From contig CAKQTC010000008.1 in the NCBI GenBank assembly GCA_934274515.1, positions 36,031 through 100,030 of the forward strand: a stretch of DNA of 64,000 nucleotides, read 5' to 3'. The stretch comes from an uncultured Clostridia bacterium. Its GTDB lineage: Bacteria > Bacillota > Clostridia > Christensenellales > DTU072. The notes beneath the pieces were generated by a model that had not been told where the DNA came from, did no database searches, and saw only the letters and a program-made list of their open reading frames with translations. Positions 8,965 through 16,911 of the stretch are shown here, in pieces. Positions within the stretch are counted from its first letter, which is position 1; every line of letters begins with the position of its first letter. The translations under genes and the position numbers were made by a program.

Positions 8965-9993
8965 TTACAATCCGTATTCCGCGGCGATTTCCGCAATTTT
9001 TACGGGGCGACCTTCGGCTACCGATTTTCTTGCAGCAAGCCCGATAAGTACGGGTTTTAATCCGCTTACCACGTCTGCCGTCGGTTTTTTGTTTTTTACG
9101 ACGCAATCGACGAATTCGCTTATTTCGTTTACGTACGCCTGCATATATCTTTCAAGGAAGAAAAGCAACGGTTTTTCCGCGTGCACTCCCGTTCCGTCGC
9201 TTATTATCGCACTCGAATCGGTATCGTTTTTTATCGCGACTTGTCCGAGCGAACCGAACGCTTCCACTCTTTGGTCGTATCCGTAACTCGCTCTGCGGCA
9301 GTTGTCTATCACCGCAAGCGCGCCGTTTGCGAGTTTCATCGTGATAACCGCCGTATCTATATCTCCCGCTTTGCCGATTTCCTCGTCTACAAGCACCGCG
9401 CCGTAAGCGAAAACCTCTTCCACTTCGCTGTCCGACATAAATCTAACCATATCGAAGTCGTGTATCGTCATATCGAGAAAAATTCCGCCCGAAACTTTAA
9501 TATAACTTACAGGAGGCGCGGCAGGGTCTCTCGAACATATTTTAAGCACGTTGAGTTCGCCTATTTTACCGCTCTTCACCGCATCTCTTGCCGCCTTGAA
9601 ATTGTGGTCGAAACGGCGATTAAAGCCTACCTGATACTTGATTTCGGGATGCCTTTCCAGTGTTTTCATTACTTCGAGTATCTTTTTTACGTCGTGGTCT
9701 ACGGGTTTTTCGCAGAACACGTGTTTGCCGCTTTCTATCGCTTCGATGCTTATCTTGGAATGAGTGTCGGTACTCGAACAAATAAGCACCGCGTCGATTT
9801 CCTTGTCGCCCAGCACGTCGCGATAATCTTTTGTAAACTCGTTTATTCCTAAATCCCTCGCCCATTCTACGGTTTCTTCGGTTAAAAACGGGTCCGCAAC
9901 GATTTTCACGGTAGCGTCTTTGACGTACCGCATAATGCTTTCGCAGTGAACTTTCCCTATTCTGCCTGCGCCGATAATGCCTACTTTAATCAT
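8965..9993 (-). CDS. iolG: Inositol 2-dehydrogenase
   Basis: A 342-residue Gfo/Idh/MocA oxidoreductase that oxidises myo-inositol (or D-chiro-inositol) to the 2-keto form using NAD+. The Rossmann motif GAGRIGKVH is at residues 8-16, the conserved CEKPVDHD at 94-101 (Lys96), and the catalytic part GGIFLDMTIHDFD at 169-181 (Asp174, His178). I chose ATG 9993 because AGGAGAG lies 7 bp upstream and it gives the normal family length; an in-frame extension upstream would run into iolE. It is the last gene of the operon, 29 bp after iolE. No terminator is clear in the 195 bp to relQ. Confidence 0.92.
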   Translation of the reverse strand: MIKVGIIGAGRIGKVHCESIMRYVKDATVKIVADPFLTEETVEWARDLGINEFTKDYRDVLGDKEIDAVLICSSTDTHSKISIEAIESGKHVFCEKPVDHDVKKILEVMKTLERHPEIKYQVGFNRRFDHNFKAARDAVKSGKIGELNVLKICSRDPAAPPVSYIKVSGGIFLDMTIHDFDMVRFMSDSEVEEVFAYGAVLVDEEIGKAGDIDTAVITMKLANGALAVIDNCRRASYGYDQRVEAFGSLGQVAIKNDTDSSAIISDGTGVHAEKPLLFFLERYMQAYVNEISEFVDCVVKNKKPTADVVSGLKPVLIGLAARKSVAEGRPVKIAEIAAEYGL

Positions 9994-10022
9994 AAAATAA
10001 CTCTCCTGTTTTGTTGTTTTTA

Positions 10023-10916
10023 TTAAAATCCGAGTAAATTGCCTATATGTTTTCTTGCTTTGACCGCGTATTCGTACGGGTTTGCGATTGCCGGGTCTTG
10101 TTCCGCTTCCACGAGCAACCAACCCTTATAGTCCGCTTTTTCGAGTTCGTCGAAAATCGGCTCGAAGTCGATACACCCGTCCCCCGGAACCGTGAACGTT
10201 CCCTTCCTCACTCCTTGCAAAAAACTGAGTTTTTCTTCTTTGACGAGTCGAACGATTTCCGGACGAATATCTTTCAAATGGACGTGTTTTATTCTTTTGG
10301 CGTACTTTTTCAAAACCGCCATATAATCTTCGCCGCAATAAGCGAAGTGTCCGCTGTCAAACAGCAGATACACGCTGTTTTCGTCGGTATTTTCCATCAT
10401 TCTTTCGGTTTCCGCCGCGGTTTGCACCACGGTACCCATGTGATGATGATACGTAAGCGTAACGTCGTACTCTTTCGCAATCGCGCCGAGTTTGTTAAGT
10501 CCGTCGCAAAACCTGTCCCATTCCGCGTCGTTCATAACGTATTTGCAATCGAACACGGGCGTATTCATTTGTCCTTGAATACTGTGACTTTGCTCGCTTA
10601 CTCCCACTCTTTTTGCGCCGACTGCTTGTAAAAAAGCACATTTTTCTCTAAATTCTCTTTCCGTTTCGGCAAACGGTTTCGTCAATATATGCGCCGAAAA
10701 CCAACTGTTTGCCACTCTCAACCCCCTTACGTCTAAGTCGTGTTTCAGCACGGCGGGGTCTTTCGGGTACTTGTTCCCGATTTCCGTTCCTTCGTATCCT
10801 GCGAGCGCCATTTCGCTTATGCACTGATAAAAAGTATTTTCCGCTCCCAAATCCGGCATATCGTCGTTCGTCCAGGCAATAGGCGCGATTCCTAATTTTA
10901 CGTTTTCTCTTTTCAT
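10023..10916 (-). CDS. iolE: Inosose dehydratase
   Basis: A 297-residue xylose-isomerase-like TIM-barrel enzyme. It removes water from 2-keto-myo-inositol to give 3D-trihydroxycyclohexane-1,2-dione. Recognisable family stretches are GIAPIAWTNDDMP at the N-terminus, the metal-site region TYHHHMGT in the middle, then FDSGHFAYCG, KHVHLKDI and the C-terminal WLLVEAEQDP. Length is typical. It starts 19 bp after iolD and ends 29 bp before iolG, so translation is probably coupled across the cluster. Confidence 0.94.
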   Translation of the reverse strand: MKRENVKLGIAPIAWTNDDMPDLGAENTFYQCISEMALAGYEGTEIGNKYPKDPAVLKHDLDVRGLRVANSWFSAHILTKPFAETEREFREKCAFLQAVGAKRVGVSEQSHSIQGQMNTPVFDCKYVMNDAEWDRFCDGLNKLGAIAKEYDVTLTYHHHMGTVVQTAAETERMMENTDENSVYLLFDSGHFAYCGEDYMAVLKKYAKRIKHVHLKDIRPEIVRLVKEEKLSFLQGVRKGTFTVPGDGCIDFEPIFDELEKADYKGWLLVEAEQDPAIANPYEYAVKARKHIGNLLGF

Positions 10917-10935
10917 TACGATTTCCTTCTTTTTA

Positions 10936-12867
10936 TTAGTATTGTCTTGCTCTCGAAAGCCGCTCGTCGCGCTCTTCCTTCGCTTGTTTTTGTTCTTCCG
11001 TTCTCGGATTTTGCGAGCAACCTACGTTCCACCAACCGCCGTACCCGTCCGTCATCGATTTCGGCAAAACTTTTATGTCTATGAGCGTAGGTTTCGTTTG
11101 TTTCAAACTGTCGATTAACGCGCTTCTCAATTCTTCTTCGGTCTTTGCCGTGTACGCGACAAACCCATAAGCGCGAGCGCACGCGGCATAATCTATATTC
11201 ATAAATTCGCCGCCCCGTATCGGTTCGTTCCCGTTTCTAAACCTCGCTTCGGTGCAAAGAGAACTAACTCCCTGCCCTGTCTGCAAATTGTTTATACACC
11301 CGAAACTCTCGTTGTCAAACAACAACACGTTGATTTTTATTCCTTCCTGAACAGCGGTAATCATCTCGCCGTGCAGCATATTAAAACTCCCGTCGCCGCA
11401 AAACGCGTAGACTTCTCTTTCGGGCATCGCCATCTTGCTCCCGAGCGCGCCTGCTATCTCATATCCCATACATGAGTATCCGTATTCCATATTATAGGTA
11501 CCGTAACTATCGGTTTGCCACATTCTTTGCAGGCACCCGGGAAGGCTTCCCGCCGCTCCTACGACAACCGCGTCGTCGGGTATTGTTTGTCTTATCACGC
11601 CTATTGCCGCGGTTTGGCAAACCGTGCCTTTCGTCGCTTTGATGAATTTCTCCGTAGCATCGGGCATACCGTTTTTTATTTCGGGTTCATACCCTTCGCC
11701 GTAACGGACGGAGATCAGACGTTGCATTTCCTTATCCCATTTTTCGATTGCGTCGCGAATTTCGTTCTTATACTCCGAGCGATACTGCCCGATTGCTTTA
11801 TCGAGTGCGGTTATTCCTTCTCTTGCGTCACAAACGACGCTTATCGCGTCCATTTTTTTCGCATGAAACGGGCTAACGTTTATCGCAACGATTTTACTTT
11901 TTGCGTACAACAATTTCGACGACGTGGTGAAGTCGGTAAAACGCGTGCCTATCCCGATTACGACGTCGGCTTTACTCGCGATTTCGTTTGCACACGAGTT
12001 GCCCGTAACGCCTATACCGCCGAGATTAAGGACGTGGCTTGACGGGATAACGCTTTTCCCTGCCTGCGTTTCGGCAATCGGTATGGCGTGCTTTTCGCAA
12101 AATTCTTTTACTGCTTTGCCCGCTTCCGAATATCTTACTCCGCCGCCTACGACGACAAGCGGATACTTGCTTTGTTTTATGGCTTTTGCCGCTTGTTCGA
12201 TTTCGTAAGCGTCGGGTGCGGCGCGTCTTATGTGATGAACGCGTTTAACAAAAAACTCTTCGTCGAACTCGTACGTTTCTCCTTGCACGTCCTGACTTAT
12301 CGCTATCGCCGCCGCGCCCGCGTCGGAAGGGTCGGTAAGCACTCGCATGGCGTTGTTTAACGCGGTCATAATGGTTTCCGGTCGAGTTATTTTCGCAAAA
12401 AATTTTGTAACCGCCTTAAAAGCGTCCGTACTCGTAATTCCTTGGTTGTAAGTTTGCTCGATTTGCTGCAAAACAGGGTCGGGTTGCGCCGAAGCAAACG
12501 TATCGCCCATAAACAGCAATAGCGGAACGTTGTTTACCGTTGCGGTAGCGGCGGCGGTTACCATATTGACCGAACCGGGTCCGATACTCGACATACACGG
12601 CATGATTTTTCGCCTGTCGTTCATTTTTGCGTAGGCTGTGGCAACGTGCGCCATTCCTTGTTCGTTCCTGCCCTGATATACTTTAATGCCGTGTTCCGCC
12701 ATCGATAGGGCTTCTCCTACGCCTAATACGCAACCGTGTCCGAAAATGGTAAAGAACCCTTCAACGAACTTATTTTCGACGATTTTGCCGTCTATTTCCA
12801 TCGAAACGTACTGATTGTCCAGATATTTTACGACGGCTTCTCCTACCGTAAGTTTGATTTTTGCCAT
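10936..12867 (-). CDS. iolD: Trihydroxycyclohexane-1,2-dione acylhydrolase
   Basis: A 643-residue ThDP-dependent enzyme that opens the inositol ring to 5-deoxy-D-glucuronate. The ThDP-activating Glu lies in GRNEQGMAH (Glu69), and the Mg/ThDP motif GDGS at residues 491-494 is followed about 27 residues later by DNESFGCINN. The order N-terminal PYR, central and C-terminal PP domain is that of acetolactate-synthase relatives. The ending MTDGYGGWWNVG is characteristic of IolD and distinguishes it from acetolactate synthase. AAGGAG precedes the start. It lies 65 bp downstream of iolB. Confidence 0.94.
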   Translation of the reverse strand: MAKIKLTVGEAVVKYLDNQYVSMEIDGKIVENKFVEGFFTIFGHGCVLGVGEALSMAEHGIKVYQGRNEQGMAHVATAYAKMNDRRKIMPCMSSIGPGSVNMVTAAATATVNNVPLLLFMGDTFASAQPDPVLQQIEQTYNQGITSTDAFKAVTKFFAKITRPETIMTALNNAMRVLTDPSDAGAAAIAISQDVQGETYEFDEEFFVKRVHHIRRAAPDAYEIEQAAKAIKQSKYPLVVVGGGVRYSEAGKAVKEFCEKHAIPIAETQAGKSVIPSSHVLNLGGIGVTGNSCANEIASKADVVIGIGTRFTDFTTSSKLLYAKSKIVAINVSPFHAKKMDAISVVCDAREGITALDKAIGQYRSEYKNEIRDAIEKWDKEMQRLISVRYGEGYEPEIKNGMPDATEKFIKATKGTVCQTAAIGVIRQTIPDDAVVVGAAGSLPGCLQRMWQTDSYGTYNMEYGYSCMGYEIAGALGSKMAMPEREVYAFCGDGSFNMLHGEMITAVQEGIKINVLLFDNESFGCINNLQTGQGVSSLCTEARFRNGNEPIRGGEFMNIDYAACARAYGFVAYTAKTEEELRSALIDSLKQTKPTLIDIKVLPKSMTDGYGGWWNVGCSQNPRTEEQKQAKEERDERLSRARQY

Positions 12868-12932
12868 TTTTTCTCCTTGATTTTTTATTGAAATGCGCCG
12901 TTTTTACAACTTTTCTAGCGTAGTTCGGTCGG

Positions 12933-13724
12933 TTATTTCTTTGGTACGAACGTACAGACTGGTTCTAACCACGCGTATCTTGGGTCAACGTTTCTCGTTT
13001 TCACCCACGGGTCGCCGTCGAGGTGACGTATCATCCAAACGTTGTACATCGGGAATCCGGGCGCGGTAACTTGACTGTGCGTTTTCCCGCCGACGAACAT
13101 CGCTACGCTGCCGCTTTTGATGGTGTGTGCTTCTTCTCCTATAAAACACGCGCCGAAGCCTTCTTCTCTGTCAAATTCGTAATAGTAAACTTCGGGTTGC
13201 GGATGAGAATGAGGAACGTAACTCCACCACCTGCCCTGCCGAGCAAGCACTTCGCCGATGACAAGATTACTGTACGGCGCGTTATCGTAGTCGAAAATCG
13301 TGTTAACGTCTCGTAAAGACGTGTTTTCCCACATTCCTTCGCCGCTTACCGTTCTTATTACGTCGCTTTTTCGATAAATTTTTGCCGCAAACGTTCTTTC
13401 GTTCGTCGTCGCTTGATAGATAAACCGCGTTCCGTCTTCAAGCCCTTCGACTATGAGTTTGGTTCCTTTGCAGACGTGCACGGTCGTAGGAAGGTCATCG
13501 AATAAATCTTTTCTGTCCGCCGTTTCGTCTATCCCGTCGGTAACAAACCGAACTTTGCCGTGTATGAGCAAAACGACGGTTTCTTTTTCTTCCGAAAAAA
13601 ACACGCGTTTCTGCCCTTTTCGGAGCAGAAAAACGGCTATGTCTTGCAACATTTCTTTGCCTATACCGTCCATTCGGCAAAGCACTTTTTCGCCTTTTTT
13701 ATTGAATTTCGGATATCTGAACAT
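12933..13724 (-). CDS. iolB: 5-deoxy-glucuronate isomerase
   Basis: A 263-residue bicupin that converts 5-deoxy-D-glucuronate to 2-deoxy-5-keto-D-gluconate. The metal-binding cupin motif PHSHPQPE is at 171-178 (His172, His174, Glu178), with a further His216 in GGKTHSQV. The C-terminal IRHLDGDPW and DPRYAWLEP are typical of IolB. It follows the transporter after 39 bp. The kinase, aldolase and semialdehyde dehydrogenase needed to finish the pathway (IolC, IolJ, IolA) are not in this window. Confidence 0.94.
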   Translation of the reverse strand: MFRYPKFNKKGEKVLCRMDGIGKEMLQDIAVFLLRKGQKRVFFSEEKETVVLLIHGKVRFVTDGIDETADRKDLFDDLPTTVHVCKGTKLIVEGLEDGTRFIYQATTNERTFAAKIYRKSDVIRTVSGEGMWENTSLRDVNTIFDYDNAPYSNLVIGEVLARQGRWWSYVPHSHPQPEVYYYEFDREEGFGACFIGEEAHTIKSGSVAMFVGGKTHSQVTAPGFPMYNVWMIRHLDGDPWVKTRNVDPRYAWLEPVCTFVPKK

Positions 13725-13763
13725 TTTTACTTCCCTTATTTAAGTTTATTGTTTCGGTTATCT

Positions 13764-15374
13764 TTACTCGTCGATTCCCGGAGCCGACTGATTTTGCGTC
13801 AATTCGTTGACTAACTCTATCGTTTCGGTTTTTATGTCGGCGTCGTGTTTGTCGATATTTCCCCTGCGTTCCGCAAGCGTTTCGGTAACGTGTTTTTTCT
13901 TGTCGCCTACAAGGTCGTAGAAGAAAATCGGTATGGCGCAAAGCAGTAAGCATAGTCCCGGCACGATGGACACAAGACAACTCATTCCGAATTGTTGCGA
14001 CTTGGTAAGAACTTTGACTATTTCGCTCGCTTTTACGGTTTCTTCAACGTTAAGTCCGACAATAAGGTACATTATGATTACGAAACACGTTGCAAAACAG
14101 TTGCCCATCTTGTTTACAAACCCCTGCACCGCGCTGCCTAGGGCGTTGTCGCGGTAGCCCGTCGAATATTCGAGATAGTCAAGGCAATCCCCGACCATTG
14201 CGTAACTCGTTACGTTAAGCACGCCGAGCGGTATGCTTTGAATTATGAAAAGCGGTATACAGACGTAGAAAAGCCAACTTATTTCTTTGAACACGACCAA
14301 CGCGCAAAGCACGGTAGTCACTATGCTTGACAAAAAGCCTAACAGGCACGAACCGATTACTATTTGCTTGTAGTTAAACCGTTTATACAGCGCAGGCATA
14401 CACAGCATCGAGCCGAACATACCTATTCCCGCGCTTGCCACGATAACGATATTTACGATCGTTTTGGAGTTTATTCCGCCGATAGGGTCTACGATAAACG
14501 CGTATCTTGCGACGTGGGGCGCGGCGGCTTGCATTAGATATCTGCCGAAACTAAGTATACCCATAGTAACTACGAGCATAAGCGGTTTACAACTAAACAA
14601 ACGTTTCAACATCGCGCCTTTTTCTTTCGGCGCGGCAGTCTCCGTTTCGGGTTCGGACGGTTTCGGGTTCGGGCGCATTGCAAGGACGCGTTCTTTAACG
14701 TTAAAATAAGCGGTTATGTACAAACAAACACCCATTACCGACATCGTTATCGCAACGATGAGATATAGTAGTTTGTCTTGTTCGATTCTCGTTAAATCCG
14801 GACGTATTTTAGGAATAAGGCTCGATAAAACGGTATACATCAATATAGGCAACGCGCTGCCTATACCGTTTAGCGTACGTGCAAAAGAAAAGATTTTGCC
14901 GCGTTCGTTCGGGTTCGGCGTCATAACGTTCGGTAACGACCAAAACGGCACGTCGCTCATAGTATACAGCATACCCCACAACACGTAGATTATGGCGTTA
15001 AACACCATTAATCCGGTTCGGTTCGTGATACCCGGGTTGAAAAACATAAAGAACGTTAAAACCGCTATCGGAAGTGCCGAAATAACGATATATGGTTTAT
15101 ATTTGCTCTTTTTGAACGTATGGTTGTCCGCCAAAATACCCATAAGGGGGTCATTGATTGCGTCCCATACTCTTGCAAGCAACATAAGCAGCAACACAAA
15201 CCACGGACTCAACAAAAGAACGTTAAGGTAGTAGTCTGAAATGTAGTTCGACATCGCGCCGTAAATCATCGCTTGCCCGAAAGCCGCTATTCCGAACGTC
15301 CAAAATTCGCGCTTGGAAATAAAGACTTTCTTCCCGCTTTCGTCGGTCACTCCGGGAGTTTTCGCCTTTGTCAT
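13764..15374 (-). CDS. GPH-family symporter, probable inositol transporter
   Basis: A 536-residue MFS_2 transporter with about 12 membrane segments. The family motif RVWDAINDPLMGILAD is near residue 70 and KYKPYIV follows. A charged cytoplasmic loop (Pro/Glu/Lys-rich, about residues 225-250) splits the two halves, and the C-terminal 45 residues are a soluble tail. It is first in the inositol operon, so myo-inositol or a related cyclitol is the likely substrate. That is context only: known inositol importers of Bacillus are of the sugar-porter type, not GPH. Start supported by AGAGGTG 6 bp upstream. Confidence 0.88.
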   Translation of the reverse strand: MTKAKTPGVTDESGKKVFISKREFWTFGIAAFGQAMIYGAMSNYISDYYLNVLLLSPWFVLLLMLLARVWDAINDPLMGILADNHTFKKSKYKPYIVISALPIAVLTFFMFFNPGITNRTGLMVFNAIIYVLWGMLYTMSDVPFWSLPNVMTPNPNERGKIFSFARTLNGIGSALPILMYTVLSSLIPKIRPDLTRIEQDKLLYLIVAITMSVMGVCLYITAYFNVKERVLAMRPNPKPSEPETETAAPKEKGAMLKRLFSCKPLMLVVTMGILSFGRYLMQAAAPHVARYAFIVDPIGGINSKTIVNIVIVASAGIGMFGSMLCMPALYKRFNYKQIVIGSCLLGFLSSIVTTVLCALVVFKEISWLFYVCIPLFIIQSIPLGVLNVTSYAMVGDCLDYLEYSTGYRDNALGSAVQGFVNKMGNCFATCFVIIMYLIVGLNVEETVKASEIVKVLTKSQQFGMSCLVSIVPGLCLLLCAIPIFFYDLVGDKKKHVTETLAERRGNIDKHDADIKTETIELVNELTQNQSAPGIDE

Positions 15375-15401
15375 AAGGGGTCACCTCTTTAATATGTATT
15401 T

Positions 15402-15461
15402 ATACTAATATAGATATAGTATGCTATTAAGAATTATACAATACATATCGTGCTTTGACAA
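15402..15461 (-). promoter_or_regulatory. Promoter and candidate operator of the inositol operon
   Basis: On the minus strand TTGTCA (15456-15461), 17 bp, TATAAT (15433-15438). Just downstream an inverted repeat ATACTA-N9-TAGTAT (15402-15422) would occupy about +4 to +24, the usual place for a substrate-responsive repressor. No iolR-like regulator is encoded in the window. Confidence 0.75.
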
Positions 15462-15508
15462 TACCCTAAAAACAACGTCGCGGCTTTTTATCCGGACGTA
15501 GTTAAAAC

Positions 15509-15537
15509 TTGACAAACCGCACGCTTTATTGTACAAT
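15509..15537 (+). promoter_or_regulatory. Promoter of the MgtC-family gene
   Basis: TTGACA (15509-15514), 17 bp, TACAAT (15532-15537). The TTG of the -35 box is in frame with the gene but is not a start codon. Confidence 0.8.
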
Positions 15538-15568
15538 ATGTTATTATTTTGAAAGTAGGCGATATAAA

Positions 15569-16282
15569 ATGATTGGTGCTTTTAATTTTGTGGTACTTGA
15601 CTGGACTACCAACGCGTTAAATTGGATAATCCGTATCTTCATTGCCGCGGCTTGCGGTTTCGTAATCGGTATGGAAAGAAAAAGTCGTTCTAAGGAAGCA
15701 GGTATCCGTACTCATACGATTGTGTGTATGGCGGCGGCGATTATGATGGTTGTAAGTAAATACGGTTTTAGCGACCAACTCCCCAACCACGACGGCGTTC
15801 GAGGCGGCGACAGCGCGCGTATAGCGGCACAAGTCGTTTCCGGTATCGGTTTCTTAGGCGCGGGTATAATTTTTTACAAACGCGATTTTCTGCACGGACT
15901 TACTACCGCCGCAGGCATTTGGGCAACTTCCGGTATCGGGCTTGCTATCGGTGCCGGCATGCTTGTAATCGGCGTGTTCTCGACGCTCGTTCTCGTGCTT
16001 TTACAGGTCGTCCTTCATAGACCTCTCAAACTCCTCAAAGGACAAACGACAAACGTGCTGAAAATGCAAATTATCCTTACTTCTCCCGAAGTAATCGATA
16101 AAATAACATATATCTTTGACGTTAAGAAATTTATTAAATTCAAAACGATAACTACGGAAAACGGCACAATACTGGCGGACGTCGAAGCCGCAACGGAAGT
16201 GAATTTCTCGGCGAAAGAACTTTATGAGTTTGCTCAATCGTACGACTTTATCAAGGTTATCGAGAAAACCGACGAACTCTAA
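15569..16282 (+). CDS. MgtC/SapB family membrane protein
   Basis: A 237-residue protein with an MgtC/SapB domain. About four to five membrane segments occupy residues 10-155. Family motifs are GFVIGMERKSRSKEAGIRTH, VVSGIGFLGAGIIF and LTTAAGIWATSGIGLAIG. The C-terminal 75 residues form a soluble ACT-like domain. MgtC proteins act in Mg2+ stress and modulate membrane ATPase activity in pathogens; in commensals the role is unclear. The start at 15569 is 32 bp after the -10 box. It is monocistronic, followed by a duplicated terminator module. Confidence 0.9.
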   Translation: MIGAFNFVVLDWTTNALNWIIRIFIAAACGFVIGMERKSRSKEAGIRTHTIVCMAAAIMMVVSKYGFSDQLPNHDGVRGGDSARIAAQVVSGIGFLGAGIIFYKRDFLHGLTTAAGIWATSGIGLAIGAGMLVIGVFSTLVLVLLQVVLHRPLKLLKGQTTNVLKMQIILTSPEVIDKITYIFDVKKFIKFKTITTENGTILADVEAATEVNFSAKELYEFAQSYDFIKVIEKTDEL

Positions 16283-16297
16283 TTAACGGGCGGCGTA

Positions 16298-16455
16298 TAG
16301 CGTGGCACTTTACGCGTAAAAAAACTCGCGTAAAAAACCTAATAAAAACACAAAAAATTAAATCTATTTATAACTCGCTAAAAAAAGCGGATATAAATAG
16401 ATTTTTTTACGCTTTCCCGAAAATCTGCGGTCACGTACCTTTGTACGCTTTCCTT
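16298..16455. repeat. Duplicated 158-bp intergenic module, copy 1
   Basis: This stretch is repeated at 16512-16671 with only about two substitutions and two single-base indels in A-runs. Both copies start TAGCGTGGCACTTTACGCG and end GTACGCTTTCCTT. Each contains a terminator-like hairpin and a GTAC-N4-GTAC motif. The near identity means a recent local duplication or gene conversion. The 56 bp between the copies are unrelated pyrimidine-rich sequence. Confidence 0.85.
16360..16408 (+). terminator. Terminator hairpin in module copy 1
   Basis: AAATCTATTTATA pairs with TATAAATAGATTT around a short inner stem (CTCGC and GCGG), followed by a T7 tract. It would end the MgtC transcript. Confidence 0.75.
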
Positions 16456-16511
16456 GCTTTTCGGCAAAAATTCCCCCTCTCTCCGCCGCCCTTCCTGCGT
16501 ATAAGTTTGTT

Positions 16512-16671
16512 TAGCGTGGCACTTTACGCGTAAAAAAACTAGCGTAAAAAAACCTAATAAAAACACAAAAAATTAAATCTATTTATAACTCGCTAAAAAA
16601 AAGCGGATATAAATAGATTTTTTTACGCTTTCCCGAAAATCTGCGGTCACGTACTTTTGTACGCTTTCCTT
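16512..16671. repeat. Duplicated 160-bp intergenic module, copy 2
   Basis: Near-identical second copy of 16298-16455, with one extra A in each of two A-runs. It ends 18 bp before the tandem repeat array at 16690. Confidence 0.85.
16575..16624 (+). terminator. Terminator hairpin in module copy 2
   Basis: Same hairpin as at 16360, again followed by a T7 tract; the two would act in series. Confidence 0.7.
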
Positions 16672-16689
16672 TTCCCCAAAACCAAACGA

Positions 16690-16903
16690 AACGTCACGTT
16701 GCCGACGGAAAAAGGCGTTTCTTCCGCGACTTGCTCTGCTCGATTACAGGATGCAACGTCACGTTGCCGACGGGAAAAGGCGTTTCTTCCGCGACTTGTC
16801 TATGCTCGATTACAGGATGCAACGTCACGTTGCCGACGGAAAAAGGCGTTTCTTCCGCGACTTGCTCTGTTCGATTACAGGATGCAACGTCACGTTGCCG
16901 ACG
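16690..16903. repeat. Tandem array of 65/66-bp structured repeats
   Basis: Three full units (16690-16754, 16755-16820, 16821-16885) and an 18-base partial unit. Each unit starts AACGTCACGTTGCCGACGG and ends CGATTACAGGATGC. Across each junction lies the palindrome GCAACGT-C-ACGTTGC. Inside each unit GGAAAAA-GGCG-TTT(C)TTCC can form a second stem with one bulged C. Units differ mainly in the short stretch around CTTGCTCTGCT. The same family recurs at 63827-64000. There are no unique spacers, so this is not CRISPR, and reading frames through it look spurious. It ends 8 bp from the stop of the ferredoxin-domain gene. Confidence 0.9.
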
Positions 16904-16911
16904 TTGCATTA

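Noticed and set aside
15509..15568. N-terminal extension of the MgtC protein from a TTG at 15509
   Set aside because: Same situation: the TTG belongs to the TTGACA -35 box.
16690..16903. CRISPR array
   Set aside because: The whole 65-bp unit repeats with no unique spacers, and no cas gene is near.
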